From positions 1-64,000 of the forward strand of contig JAJSDU010000013.1 of NCBI GenBank assembly GCA_028577615.1: DNA of 64,000 bases, written 5' to 3'. Positions 1 through 7,953 of this stretch are shown piece after piece; the first letter of the stretch is position 1; the number at the start of each line of letters is the position of its first letter. The position numbers and the translations under genes were made by a program. Source of the DNA: Nitrosomonas sp. (lineage in GTDB: Bacteria > Pseudomonadota > Gammaproteobacteria > Burkholderiales > Nitrosomonadaceae). The notes below the pieces were generated by a model, which searched no databases, was not told the origin of the DNA, and saw only the letters and a list, made by a program, of their open reading frames with translations.

Positions 1-225
1 GACGACAAAGCGCTTGACCGCTGCATCCAGATCCTGTCGCAAGGCAACAAAACCGCCGTGGTGTGGAATCCCTGGGAAAAAATCGCCAGAGAAATGGCCG
101 ACCTCGAAGACACCGACTATCAGCACGTCATCTGCGTCGAAACCACCAACGCAGCAGATGACGTAATCGGCGTCGCGCCGGGCGGCGAATTCAGATTGGT
201 GGCGGACTATCGGGTGATGAAGTAG
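1..225 (+). CDS. yeaD: D-hexose-6-phosphate mutarotase, C-terminal part
   Basis: The reading frame is open from the first base of the window and stops at 223-225, giving the last 74 residues of a protein whose start lies outside. The segment VVWNPWEKIAREMADL followed by HVICVETTNAADDVI and a final beta strand is characteristic of the C-terminus of the YeaD family of glucose-6-phosphate 1-epimerases, which interconvert alpha and beta anomers of hexose 6-phosphates (aldose epimerase fold). The catalytic histidines would lie upstream. It is followed by a strong hairpin, so it is probably the last gene of its transcript. Confidence 0.8.
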   Translation, partial: DDKALDRCIQILSQGNKTAVVWNPWEKIAREMADLEDTDYQHVICVETTNAADDVIGVAPGGEFRLVADYRVMK

Positions 226-232
226 CGTATGG

Positions 233-269
233 ACACGGTGGATTGGTGAAATGTAATCCACCGTGTTTG
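233..269 (+). terminator. Strong hairpin after yeaD, likely terminator
   Basis: A perfect 12-bp inverted repeat, ACACGGTGGATT at 233-244 and AATCCACCGTGT at 255-266, with a 10-base loop, begins 7 bases after the yeaD stop. The following T stretch is short (GTGTTTGG), so termination may be bidirectional or partly Rho-assisted. Position and stem strength support a terminator. Confidence 0.7.
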
Positions 270-289
270 GCCGTCCTTCAACGGCTATC

Positions 290-323
290 GGTGCATTGCG
301 CTACGCTTAATGGCACCCTACTA
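290..323. repeat. REP-like palindromic sequence
   Basis: The stretch GGTGCATTGCGCTACGCTTA and following bases to CCCTAC forms an imperfect inverted repeat (GTGCATT against AATGGCAC, with an inner GCG/CGC). It looks like a dispersed extragenic palindrome of the kind common in betaproteobacteria. Only one copy is seen in this window, so its repetitive nature is inferred. Confidence 0.35.
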
Positions 324-448
324 CACTAAATTTAATGGAGACATAAGTTAAAATTTAGAATGTTAATGAATATTTACTATGGTTATGCGACATTGCCGGA
401 GAGGTTGTTAGACAAAATGTCGCTTATGTTACGTAAGGGGTTTTCACA

Positions 449-874
449 GTGACCGAGCAACTTGCCATTACGCTAGCTGCTGCAACGGTAGGGTTTGCTT
501 CTGCCATCTTCTTTTGCATTGGTAACGCTTCCAATACGTCCGAGAAAATACTGATTCAGGCTACCCCGTTCTGGGACTTCAGCGAACCCCTGGCATCTTC
601 ATTAGCCGCTCAGAGATCAGAATACGTAGTTGGTGCGCTGCTGCTTCTAGCCTCGTTTGTTCTTCAAATTGCGGCAGCTCTAATGTCTTCAACCACTCTC
701 GTAAACCTGCCTCAGTATCTTCATATCTGGCCCGTATTCGTTCTTGTAGTTCTTGTTCTAACGCTGACAGTAGCCGCCGTAGCTGCCCGGCTTCTTTACG
801 CACATACCATGCGCAAAATCCTTCGGTTAGAAGTGGCACGCAGAGAAGAAGACGAAAGGGTTGCAAAGTCATGA
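449..874 (+). CDS. Small hypothetical membrane protein
   Basis: 141 residues from a GTG start preceded by a good ribosome site AAGGGG at 435-440. Three hydrophobic segments are visible at about residues 5-25, 60-80 and 92-116, followed by a charged C-terminal tail rich in Arg and Glu that is likely cytoplasmic. The family is not recognised. It stands alone between the yeaD terminator and the RAYT element, and its 3' end lies 22 bases before the left REP-like arm. Function unknown. Confidence 0.6.
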   Translation: MTEQLAITLAAATVGFASAIFFCIGNASNTSEKILIQATPFWDFSEPLASSLAAQRSEYVVGALLLLASFVLQIAAALMSSTTLVNLPQYLHIWPVFVLVVLVLTLTVAAVAARLLYAHTMRKILRLEVARREEDERVAKS

Positions 875-896
875 ACCATGAAATACATTCGTTCAT

Positions 897-934
897 AGCC
901 CGGTAGGATGTGTCGACCGCAAGGAGGCGCATCA
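897..934. repeat. REP-like repeat, left arm flanking the RAYT
   Basis: The 38-bp stretch containing GGTAGGATGTGTCGACC and GGAGGCGCATC is, in reverse complement, nearly identical to the stretch at 1509-1546 on the other side of the transposase gene: GATGCGCCTCC and CACATCCTACCGGGCT are exact matches. It forms the left half of an inverted pair around the RAYT. Confidence 0.8.
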
Positions 935-970
935 ATCAGGAAATAGTTTAAAAACAGGAAAACAAGCGAA

Positions 971-1501
971 ATGACAGAATACCGGCGTGCCTATATTCCC
1001 GGAGGTTCCTGGTTTTTTACGGTCAATCCTGCCGAACGTAAGTCCAATCAGCTATTAATCGAGAAAATCGATTTGCTACGCAATGCATTTGAATACACAA
1101 AACAGCGCTACCCTTTTCGCATGGATGCCGTCGTTATTTTGCCGGATCACTTACACTGTATCTGGACGCTGCCACAGGCCGATGCGGATTTTTCAACCCG
1201 ATGGAATATGTTGAAAGGTTACTTTTCCCGTTACATCGCAAAAGGAGAAAGCATTTCCACCAGCCGGAAATCTCGCCGGGAAAGAGGAATATGGCAACGC
1301 CGATTCTGGGAGCATCTTTTACGTGACCAGAATGATTTTAACCGGCATGTCGATTATATTCATTGGAATCCTGTTAAACATGGCTGGGCAAAATGCGCAA
1401 GTGACTGGCCTCACTCCAGCTTTCATCGTTATGTTGTACGAGGCGTTTATCCCGAGAATTGGGGAAATCATGAAGGTTATGATATCGAGGGGGTTGAATG
1501 A
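971..1501 (+). CDS. REP-associated tyrosine transposase (RAYT)
   Basis: 176 residues of the TnpA_REP/Y1_Tnp type. The metal-binding HUH motif is visible as H60-L-H62 in ILPDHLHCIW, and the probable catalytic tyrosine is Y129 in DYIHWNPVKHG, the usual RAYT signature. Such proteins nick and mobilise REP palindromes through single-stranded DNA and are normally domesticated, single-copy genes. The gene sits exactly between two inverted REP-like arms (897-934 and 1509-1546), the classic RAYT arrangement. The frame is intact and of normal length. The start at 971 is preceded only by AGGAAAACAAGCGAA. The unit lies directly against a truncated toxin gene. Confidence 0.9.
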   Translation: MTEYRRAYIPGGSWFFTVNPAERKSNQLLIEKIDLLRNAFEYTKQRYPFRMDAVVILPDHLHCIWTLPQADADFSTRWNMLKGYFSRYIAKGESISTSRKSRRERGIWQRRFWEHLLRDQNDFNRHVDYIHWNPVKHGWAKCASDWPHSSFHRYVVRGVYPENWGNHEGYDIEGVE

Positions 1502-1508
1502 CACAACC

Positions 1509-1546
1509 GATGCGCCTCCATTATGGTCGGCACATCCTACCGGGCT
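1509..1546. repeat. REP-like repeat, right arm flanking the RAYT
   Basis: Inverted partner of the repeat at 897-934. It starts 8 bases after the transposase stop codon and ends where recognisable BrnT sequence begins, so it marks the junction of the RAYT unit with the broken toxin gene. Confidence 0.8.
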
Positions 1547-1655
1547 CGGTCGGGTTCTGATTGTTGTTTATACGTACCGCGTGGATACCATCCGGTTTAT
1601 ATCCGCGCGGCCCGCGACCAGGAAAGAGAGGCGTGCATATGAAGAAGGAATATGA
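1542..1655 (+). pseudogene. brnT: brnT toxin remnant (C-terminal third only)
   Basis: In the frame that ends with the stop at 1653-1655 the sequence reads GRVLIVVYTYR, then DTIRFISARPATRKERRAYE, the typical end of BrnT ribonuclease toxins. Only about 37 codons remain. The N-terminal part, with the usual first strands, is absent; the sequence immediately upstream is the right REP arm. The end overlaps the start of the BrnA antitoxin gene by 17 bases, as in intact brnTA operons. The toxin is therefore inactivated, apparently in connection with the RAYT/REP unit. Confidence 0.75.
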
Positions 1656-1890
1656 TTTCAGCAAGGCGAAACGAGGCGCCGTTTTACCGCAGAAGGGCAA
1701 GACACGAATCACGATTTACATCGATGATGATGTGCTGGAAGCATTCAAAAACCGGGTAGATGACGCGGGCCGTGGCTATCAAACCTTGATTAATGATGCG
1801 CTGCGCGCTTATCTTGGTAAAGCATCCAGGGTGCTCGATGAAGACACGCTTAGAAAGGTTCTGCGGGAAGAACTCGAAAAGATTGATTAA
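1639..1890 (+). CDS. brnA: BrnA-type antitoxin (orphan)
   Basis: 83 residues from ATG 1639, with GAGAGG at 1626-1631 as ribosome site. The ribbon-helix-helix core is KTRITIYIDDDVLEAF followed by two helices ending LINDALRAYL, matching the BrnA/DUF4415 antitoxin family that binds BrnT and autoregulates the operon. A longer frame opens at 1561 but runs through brnT sequence. With brnT truncated, this antitoxin is orphaned; it may survive as a DNA-binding protein or by protecting against BrnT encoded elsewhere. Its original promoter upstream of brnT has been replaced by the RAYT unit. Confidence 0.75.
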   Translation: MKKEYDFSKAKRGAVLPQKGKTRITIYIDDDVLEAFKNRVDDAGRGYQTLINDALRAYLGKASRVLDEDTLRKVLREELEKID

Positions 1891-1962
1891 GTGAAAACAG
1901 CCGAACATAAACCCATGCAGCTGGAGTCAGTTGACGGCGTGATTGATGCGCAGTATCGTAAG

Positions 1963-1987
1963 TTGGCGTGAATAACCTGAACGCCAA
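1963..1987 (+). terminator. Hairpin after brnA
   Basis: TTGGCGT at 1963-1969 pairs with ACGCCAA at 1981-1987 across an 11-base loop, followed by CATTGTTGT. It is a weak terminator candidate for the brnA transcript. A second 7-bp hairpin (GCAGGTT/AACCTGC, 2011-2031) follows. Confidence 0.35.
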
Positions 1988-2217
1988 CATTGTTGTATGT
2001 GTTGGGGGTCGCAGGTTCACCGCCAACCTGCAACGCTGAAGCCAGTACCTGTCAACAGCCCGCTTGGGATGCTCGCATCAATGCGCGGCATCATCCGTCG
2101 CCACATTTTACAAAAACAGACAAACCATTTAATCTTTCGCACGAATTTTGCAGGTCATTGAAAAATGACCTTGGCTTTTATCCATAACCATTCAAAAAGC
2201 GCGAAGGAAACCCGCTC

Positions 2218-3480
2218 ATGACCAACCCCTATCGCCAGCATCGCCGTATTCTTGTCGCGAGTCTGGTCGGCACAACCGTCGAGTTTTACGATTTCTACAT
2301 TTATGCAACGGCGGCGGCGCTGGTATTCGGGCCGCTGTTTTTTCCGGCCAGTTCGCCTGCCGCGCAGTTGATGTTGTCATTTATGAGCTTCAGCCTCGCG
2401 TTTATCGCACGTCCGTTTGGCGCGGTATTGTTCGGTCATTTTGGCGACCGCATCGGCAGGAAATCGACATTGGTTGCATCGCTGATGCTGATGGGGATAT
2501 CGACGCTGCTGATTGCATTCCTGCCGACCTATGCAATGGTCGGTTGGGTCGCGCCGCTGCTGCTGTGCATCCTGCGTTTCGGGCAGGGGCTCGGGCTGGG
2601 CGGGGAATGGGGGGGCGCGGCGCTGCTGGCGGTTGAAAATGCGCCGCAGGGGTGGCGGGCGCGGTTTGGCATGGTGCCGCAGTTGGGCGCTCCGCTTGGA
2701 TTTCTTGCCGCCAATGGCTTGTTCCTGCTGATCGGCATGGGCTTGAGTGACGAGGATTTCCTGGCGTGGGGCTGGCGTATTCCGTTTCTGGCCAGCGCCA
2801 TTCTGGTCGGGCTCGGTTTGTGGGTGCGTCTGAAAATCAACGAAACGCCTGAATTTGCCCAGGCGATGGCGCAGGAGCCGCCTGTGCGGGTGCCGATTGG
2901 TGAATTGTTCCGTAATCACGCACTGATCACTTGTGCCGGGACTTTTGCGGTGGTCGCCTGTTTTGCGATTTTTTATCTTTCGACCGCTTTTGCGCTGGCT
3001 CACGGCACTACCGACCTGGGGTATGACCGCGAGGTTTTTCTGACTGTCCAGCTTGCCGCGATTCTGTTCCTGGCGGCCGGTATCGTCATCTCGGGCATAC
3101 GCTCTGACGCGACCAGCGCGGGGCGGGTGTTGGTATGGGGCTGTGCGGCGACGATTGGTATCGGGTTGATATTCGGCCCGCTGCTGGGATCGGGGTCGCT
3201 GTGGCTGGTATGGGCAGCATTGTCGCTCGCGCTGTTTGTCATGGGCTTTGTTTATGGTCCGCTCGGCGCGTGGCTGCCGTCACTGTTTCCGCCACGGGTG
3301 CGTTATACCGGGATATCCGTCGCGTTCAACGCGGGTGGTATTCTGGGTGGCGCTGCCGCGCCGATTATCGCGCAGGCGCTCAGCCAGAGCGGAGGCACAT
3401 CGATTGTTGGCCTTTATTTGACGATTGCGGGATTGTTCAGCCTTGGCGGGCTGCTTCTGGCGCGGCGATCCAGCGAGTAG
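2218..3480 (+). CDS. MFS transporter, metabolite:H+ symporter (MHS) type
   Basis: 420 residues, about 12 membrane segments. The N-terminal motif GTTVEFYDFYIYATAA and the loop GDRIGRKSTL are signatures of the metabolite:proton symporter branch of the major facilitator superfamily (relatives include ShiA, ProP and YhjE). GQGLGLGGEWGGA in segment 4 is also typical. It would import an organic acid, osmolyte or similar compound with protons; the substrate cannot be read from sequence. The start has AAGGA at 2204-2208. It stands alone and converges with the PEP-CTERM gene. Confidence 0.85.
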   Translation: MTNPYRQHRRILVASLVGTTVEFYDFYIYATAAALVFGPLFFPASSPAAQLMLSFMSFSLAFIARPFGAVLFGHFGDRIGRKSTLVASLMLMGISTLLIAFLPTYAMVGWVAPLLLCILRFGQGLGLGGEWGGAALLAVENAPQGWRARFGMVPQLGAPLGFLAANGLFLLIGMGLSDEDFLAWGWRIPFLASAILVGLGLWVRLKINETPEFAQAMAQEPPVRVPIGELFRNHALITCAGTFAVVACFAIFYLSTAFALAHGTTDLGYDREVFLTVQLAAILFLAAGIVISGIRSDATSAGRVLVWGCAATIGIGLIFGPLLGSGSLWLVWAALSLALFVMGFVYGPLGAWLPSLFPPRVRYTGISVAFNAGGILGGAAAPIIAQALSQSGGTSIVGLYLTIAGLFSLGGLLLARRSSE

Positions 3481-3589
3481 TCTGGATCGATTTGCGCCAG
3501 CCAGGCTTATGCTGTTTAGTCTGTAGTCTGGGCTGATGCAGTCTCCGATGACGCCATCCAGCGTATTAATCCGGATTGTCAGAAACCTG

Positions 3590-4222
3590 CTATAGCAATC
3601 CGGCTTGTTTACGACGACTGAAAGCAAACCCTGCCAGACCCAGGAAGACGAGGGTGAGTGAAGCTGGTTCCGGAATTTGCCGTGCTGTTTGTCCTTCTCT
3701 CCGCACATTAACGGTTAGCGTGGATTCAAGGAAAAGAAAGTCGCTTCTGTCATCTTGATGGCCGCTGGTAGTGCCGGCGTTTTGCAGCGTGACATTCAGG
3801 ATGCCGTCATTCAACAGCATATTCCACTCACCTGAAATTGTGGCGGCATACGTTGCACCGCCACTCGTAACCATTTGCGTTCCGAATGATTGCGCATCAA
3901 AAATCAGTTGCACCGACTCTGATGCGCTATCCGTGCTCTCATCCTTGAAGCTGAGTGCAATTGAAGCGCTGGTAATGATATCGGTGAGCGGGTTGAAACC
4001 GTATGTCCCGTTCCAGAACGCGCCAGCGCCATCCTGATCAGTAATAATGCTGTGAGAAAAACTATATGACAGGTTGTTGCCAAAGGAGATAAGCTTATCG
4101 GGGTTTGGATCAACTTTGTCGATAAAAGTCATTGCTGTTGCATTGGCGCTCGTGGCTGCCAATAGAAGTGTTGTTCCGGCAATATAGCCCAATAGCTTGA
4201 TACTCTTCTTGAAGATAGTCAT
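3590..4222 (-). CDS. PEP-CTERM sorted exported protein
   Basis: 210 residues with an N-terminal signal peptide (KKSIKLLGYIAGTTLLLAAT, cleavage near SANA-TA) and a C-terminal PEP-CTERM tag: IPEPASLTLVFLGLAGFAFS followed by RRKQ. Such proteins are exported, cut after the tag by exosortase EpsH/XrtA and released to the surface or biofilm matrix. The middle is rich in Ser, Thr, Gly and Asp with beta-strand character, and no enzymatic motif is recognised. No exosortase gene is in the window; one must be present elsewhere in the genome. Confidence 0.85.
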   Translation of the reverse strand: MTIFKKSIKLLGYIAGTTLLLAATSANATAMTFIDKVDPNPDKLISFGNNLSYSFSHSIITDQDGAGAFWNGTYGFNPLTDIITSASIALSFKDESTDSASESVQLIFDAQSFGTQMVTSGGATYAATISGEWNMLLNDGILNVTLQNAGTTSGHQDDRSDFLFLESTLTVNVRREGQTARQIPEPASLTLVFLGLAGFAFSRRKQAGLL

Positions 4223-4355
4223 TTAAGTTACCTCACGCAGTAAATTGTTGTTCCTAAATCAGGAGACAGGGAAATGCTGAACGGAACTTTATTGCAAAAC
4301 AGTAGGAAAAAATATTGTACTGAGGTGCGCCATGAGAAAATAATATGGGGTATGT

Positions 4356-5867
4356 GTGCTGCTTCACATCAATGAACAGGACGATTCATGGATACTTATT
4401 TTGGCTTATAGAAACAGGACGGCGTTACTGCAGAAGCCTGTCCGGGTTGCGGTGATCGGTAAATATCTCGGACAGCTGTTGGCGGTGCTTGCTATCCTGA
4501 TGCTGCTGCCACTGCTGGTTTCACTGGTTTTCAACGAATTTGAATTTACCGTTCGCTTTGTCATCGCCGAAATCCTGTTGCTGTCAGCCGGGTTGCCGCT
4601 GATGCGCATCGACGCGCCAGCCGGTCTGCAAACCAATGAAGGTCTTGTGATTTCCGCGTTGGTGTTTATGTTTTCCCCACTGGTGATGACCATACCGGTG
4701 ATGGGCGCTGGACTTGGTTTTATCGATGCGCTGTTTGAAACCGTATCGGCTTTTACCACCACCGGCCTATCTGTCGTGACTGATTTGCAGCAACAGTCGC
4801 GAACTTTTCTGTTTTCACGAACCTATATGCAATGGATCGGCGGACTGGGTATTGTTGTTCTGACGATTGTGCTGCTGTTACGGCCAGGCATTTATCTCAG
4901 AAAGCTGGTCGAGCTGGACGAAAGCGAGGATATCGTCGGCTCAACAGTGCTGTATGCCAGACGCATCCTGCTGATTTACGTGATGCTGACAGTCGTCAGC
5001 ACCGCTATGATCTGGATGGCCGGAGCCAGTTTTTTCAATGCGCTGACGCACGCGTTTTCCGCCGTCTCGACGGGCGGTTTTTCCAGTTTTGATAACAGTC
5101 TGGCCGGATTCGATTCGCCGTTTGTTGCCGGCAGCGTTATTTCAGGTTGCCTGTTTGGCGCGCTGCCGTTCATGCTTTATTTCCGCATCCGGCACTATCG
5201 TTTTTCGATGATTCTTCAGGATGTGCAGGTCAGGGCAATCATTTTCTTTATTCTGGGTATCGGTCTGCTGTTGACCGCTGTCTGGGTGCGGGAGGCGCAG
5301 ATGCCGGTCGCGGACGCGCTGTATCATGCGATGCTGATGACGGTTTCCGCGCAGACAACCGCCGGTTTTGCATCGCTCGACCTGACGCAGATTGGTCATC
5401 ACGGCTTGCTGATCCTGATGATCGCCATGTTTGTGGGCGGTTCACTGGGTTCAACCGCCGGTGGTATCAAGCTTTATCGCGCTTTAATCTTCTGGCGGGT
5501 GCTGCTGCACTTGCTGCAAAAAACCGCGGCTACGCCGCATGCCGTGATCGAACCGCATCTTGCGGATAAAACACTTGAAATAGATGAGATCAACAAAGCA
5601 TTGCTGATCATCATGCTTTATTTTCTGGCGATTTTTTTGTCATGGTTCGCCTTTCTGTTTTCCGGTTACGAGCCGGTTGCATCGCTGTTCGAGGTTGTTT
5701 CCGCAGCGGGTACCGTCGGTCTGAGCAGCGGTGTTGTCAGTGCTGAGTTACCAGCGCATTTGAAACTGGTGCTGTGTCTCGATATGCTGCTCGGGCGGCT
5801 TGAATTTATCGCGCTGCTGGTGCTCGTATATCCGGCGACATGGATTAACAGGAGGTTTAACGTATGA
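4356..5867 (+). CDS. trkH: Potassium uptake protein, TrkH/KtrB family
   Basis: Up to 503 residues. Four pore-loop selectivity repeats are visible: SAFTTTGLSV, SAVSTGGFSSF, TVSAQTTAGFASL and SAAGTVGLSSGV, each with the conserved glycine that lines the K+ filter, between paired membrane helices. The longest frame begins at GTG 4356; the first 30 residues are hydrophilic and the ribosome site is poor, so a start nearer the first membrane helix, for example GTG 4452, is possible. The stop overlaps the TrkA-like gene by ATGA, so channel and gating subunit are co-translated. Confidence 0.88.
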   Translation: MLLHINEQDDSWILILAYRNRTALLQKPVRVAVIGKYLGQLLAVLAILMLLPLLVSLVFNEFEFTVRFVIAEILLLSAGLPLMRIDAPAGLQTNEGLVISALVFMFSPLVMTIPVMGAGLGFIDALFETVSAFTTTGLSVVTDLQQQSRTFLFSRTYMQWIGGLGIVVLTIVLLLRPGIYLRKLVELDESEDIVGSTVLYARRILLIYVMLTVVSTAMIWMAGASFFNALTHAFSAVSTGGFSSFDNSLAGFDSPFVAGSVISGCLFGALPFMLYFRIRHYRFSMILQDVQVRAIIFFILGIGLLLTAVWVREAQMPVADALYHAMLMTVSAQTTAGFASLDLTQIGHHGLLILMIAMFVGGSLGSTAGGIKLYRALIFWRVLLHLLQKTAATPHAVIEPHLADKTLEIDEINKALLIIMLYFLAIFLSWFAFLFSGYEPVASLFEVVSAAGTVGLSSGVVSAELPAHLKLVLCLDMLLGRLEFIALLVLVYPATWINRRFNV

Positions 5868-6529
5868 GAATGGCATTCATAGGTGCGAGCTCTGTCGCAA
5901 TAGCCACAGTGCGGACGCTGAGCAAGCAGGGTCATGACATTATCATGGTGGAAATTGACAAGGAGAAAATCGAACGCTTGTCCGAACAGATGGATTGCGG
6001 CTTTATTCATGGTGACGGGACGCGTCCGGATATTCTGAAAGAGATCGATCCTGAAAGCACCGAGATCGTTTTCTGTTTTACCCGCAATGATCAGTCGAAC
6101 ATCATTGCCAGCCTTGTCGCCCGGTCGCTCGGGTTTAAAAGGGTTGTCACCAAGCTGGAAGACCCGGAATTCGATCATATCGCCATAGAACTCGGGCTCG
6201 AAAGTATCGTGGTGCCGTCTCGAACGATCGCGCTCTACCTCGCGGACATGATCGAAGGGCGCAATATTCTGGAAATCACATCGATCATCAAAGGTGACGC
6301 GCGTGTCTACGCATTTGTAGTCCATGAGGAGATGGAAGGTCCCTTGAGTGCGCTGGAATTGCCGGAAGATTGCCGCATCATGTGCATTTACCGGCAGGAT
6401 GAACTGATATTGCCGGATGCGGACAGTCAGCTGAAACTGGATGATGAAGTCGTCCTGATCAGCCATCAAAAGCGATTGAACGATCTGCGGGCGCGATTCA
6501 GCAGTAAAAAACGGCATGCAAACCTGTGA
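5864..6529 (+). CDS. trkA: TrkA-like regulatory subunit of K+ uptake (RCK protein)
   Basis: 221 residues: an N-terminal Rossmann (TrkA_N/RCK) domain of about 120 residues and a C-terminal TrkA_C domain (about 135-205). Acidic residues at the end of beta 2 (VEIDKEK) fit NAD(H)/nucleotide binding. The usual glycine-rich loop GxGxxG reads GASSVA here, an unusual substitution that could weaken nucleotide binding or change ligand. With only one RCK unit it resembles KtrA/CeoB more than the two-domain TrkA. It overlaps trkH by 4 bases. A cytoplasmic ring of this subunit would gate the TrkH-type channel. Confidence 0.82.
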   Translation: MRMAFIGASSVAIATVRTLSKQGHDIIMVEIDKEKIERLSEQMDCGFIHGDGTRPDILKEIDPESTEIVFCFTRNDQSNIIASLVARSLGFKRVVTKLEDPEFDHIAIELGLESIVVPSRTIALYLADMIEGRNILEITSIIKGDARVYAFVVHEEMEGPLSALELPEDCRIMCIYRQDELILPDADSQLKLDDEVVLISHQKRLNDLRARFSSKKRHANL

Positions 6530-6743
6530 TGTGTTTATCCCGGAGGCATTTTCAATAGCAACTCACGAAGGTATTCTGCTGAATTTACGAAGTGCAGCGT
6601 CGAAATCGGCCATGACGCCGCCTGACCGGCAAAATGGTATGATTTCAGTATCAGGCATGAATACCGAGGCAGCATGAACAATGTCGAGCTGAATCCACCG
6701 CTTTTCAACAACTATCATCCCATCATTTAAACAGGTAACTCAG

Positions 6744-7664
6744 ATGTCAAATCAACCGCAACGTACACACATTTATCAGAATCACCACATGGACAGCACG
6801 CGCTGGGATTATTTTACGCCGCGCGATGATGATATCGTCATTGCCACATCCTACAAGGCGGGAACAACCTGGACACAGGCCATTGTCGCGCACCTGCTGT
6901 TTCCGGATGGCCGGTTTCCCGCTGCCCCGTTTGAAATGTCGCCGTGGCTGGATATGCGCGTTATTCCGCTCGAAGTTGTCCTGAACGGTTTGCAGGCGCA
7001 GCAGCATCGCCGTTTTATCAAGACGCACCTGCCGTTAAACGGTCTTGCGTATAACGAAAAAATCAAATATCTCTATATCGCACGCGATGCCCGGGATGTA
7101 TTCATGTCGCTGTGGAATCATTACAGCAATATGAAGGAAGAGATTTTCATGCTGATGAATCATCTGCCGGGCAGGGTGGGGGAAGCGCTTCCGCCGCCAC
7201 CGGACGATATTCATGTTTTCTGGAAAAACTGGATAACGCGCGGCGCGTTTGCATGGGAGAGCGACGGCTGGCCGTACTGGTCGCATCTGTCGAATGTTCA
7301 ATCCTGGTGGGATTTTCGTCATTTGCCCAATATCGCGCTGTTTCACTACAGCGACATGCTGGCGGATACCGAACGGGAAATTCGTCGCATGGCGGCATTT
7401 CTCGAAATAGAAGTGCCTGACAATGCTTGGGGTGCGATCCTCAAGGCTGTTGCCTTTGACACCATGAAGCAGCAGGGTGAAATATATACCCCCGGCGGCG
7501 GTCAATTCTGGAAAGAAGGCGCAAAGACTTTTCTGCACAAAGGTACCAACGGGCGCTGGCGCGAGGTGCTTTCCGCTGAAGAACTGACACTCTATGATGC
7601 GGCCTGCGACAAGGCGCTGACCGAGGAATGCCGTCAATGGCTTGAACACGGCGGACGGGTTTGA
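6744..7664 (+). CDS. PAPS-dependent sulfotransferase (Sulfotransfer_1)
   Basis: 306 residues resembling cytosolic (SULT-type) sulfotransferases. The 5'-phosphosulfate loop is TSYKAGTTWTQ at about residues 35-45, the 3'-phosphate site is ARDARDVFMSLWNHY at about 113-127, and the C-terminal KGTNGRWREVLSAEE matches the RKGxxGDWK PAPS-binding motif. It transfers sulfate from PAPS to a hydroxyl of an unknown acceptor. It is preceded by GTAACTCAG. A tiny frame (6674-6730, 18 residues) lies upstream, but nothing supports it as a leader. No PAPS synthesis genes are nearby. Confidence 0.87.
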   Translation: MSNQPQRTHIYQNHHMDSTRWDYFTPRDDDIVIATSYKAGTTWTQAIVAHLLFPDGRFPAAPFEMSPWLDMRVIPLEVVLNGLQAQQHRRFIKTHLPLNGLAYNEKIKYLYIARDARDVFMSLWNHYSNMKEEIFMLMNHLPGRVGEALPPPPDDIHVFWKNWITRGAFAWESDGWPYWSHLSNVQSWWDFRHLPNIALFHYSDMLADTEREIRRMAAFLEIEVPDNAWGAILKAVAFDTMKQQGEIYTPGGGQFWKEGAKTFLHKGTNGRWREVLSAEELTLYDAACDKALTEECRQWLEHGGRV

Positions 7665-7953
7665 CTGGATACGGATCTCAAAAAAAACAGATTGGCAGGT
7701 ATCCGCCTCGCGGATTTACCCGTTTATTCCACCGGTTAACAGCGCGATGAATTGATCATTGGCGGATTCCGCATGCTTTGATTCATCGTACCAGACTGGC
7801 TGAAACTGACCGACAGCAGGGCCACTCCAGTTCAGCCCCGATGTGGTATCAATCATTACCATGTACAATGCACTGCTGGTTTTTATATGATTTCATTTGA
7901 GGTGGCTGTAATGAATCTGGCTCAAGCAGGGAAGAACAATTTCTGGGATTCAA

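Noticed and set aside
1891-1971. 26-codon frame directly after brnA (VKTAEHKPMQLESV...)
   Set aside because: Immediately follows the antitoxin stop but has only a GTG start and no recognisable homology; it ends in the likely terminator stem.
2001-2060. Possible tRNA T-arm (GCAGGTTCACCGCC...)
   Set aside because: No acceptor, D or anticodon stems can be built around it.
1990-2187. 65-codon frame before the MHS transporter
   Set aside because: Composition (Cys, His, Pro, Asn) is unlike real proteins, it has no ribosome site, and it spans a hairpin.
2377-3003. 208-codon minus-strand frame opposite the MHS transporter
   Set aside because: Rich in Arg, Gln and His with no family features; it is a shadow of the transporter, whose motifs are clear.
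6674-6730. 18-codon frame upstream of the sulfotransferase, possible leader peptide
   Set aside because: No run of regulatory codons, no attenuator hairpins, and no conserved start context. Chance frame.
7716-7856. 46-codon frame on the minus strand (MIDTTSGLNWSGPAVG...) after the sulfotransferase gene
   Set aside because: It reads like part of a protein and could be a remnant, but I recognise no family, there is no ribosome site, and a small hairpin (ATCCGC/GCGGAT, 7701-7715) overlaps its neighbourhood. Not strong enough to annotate.
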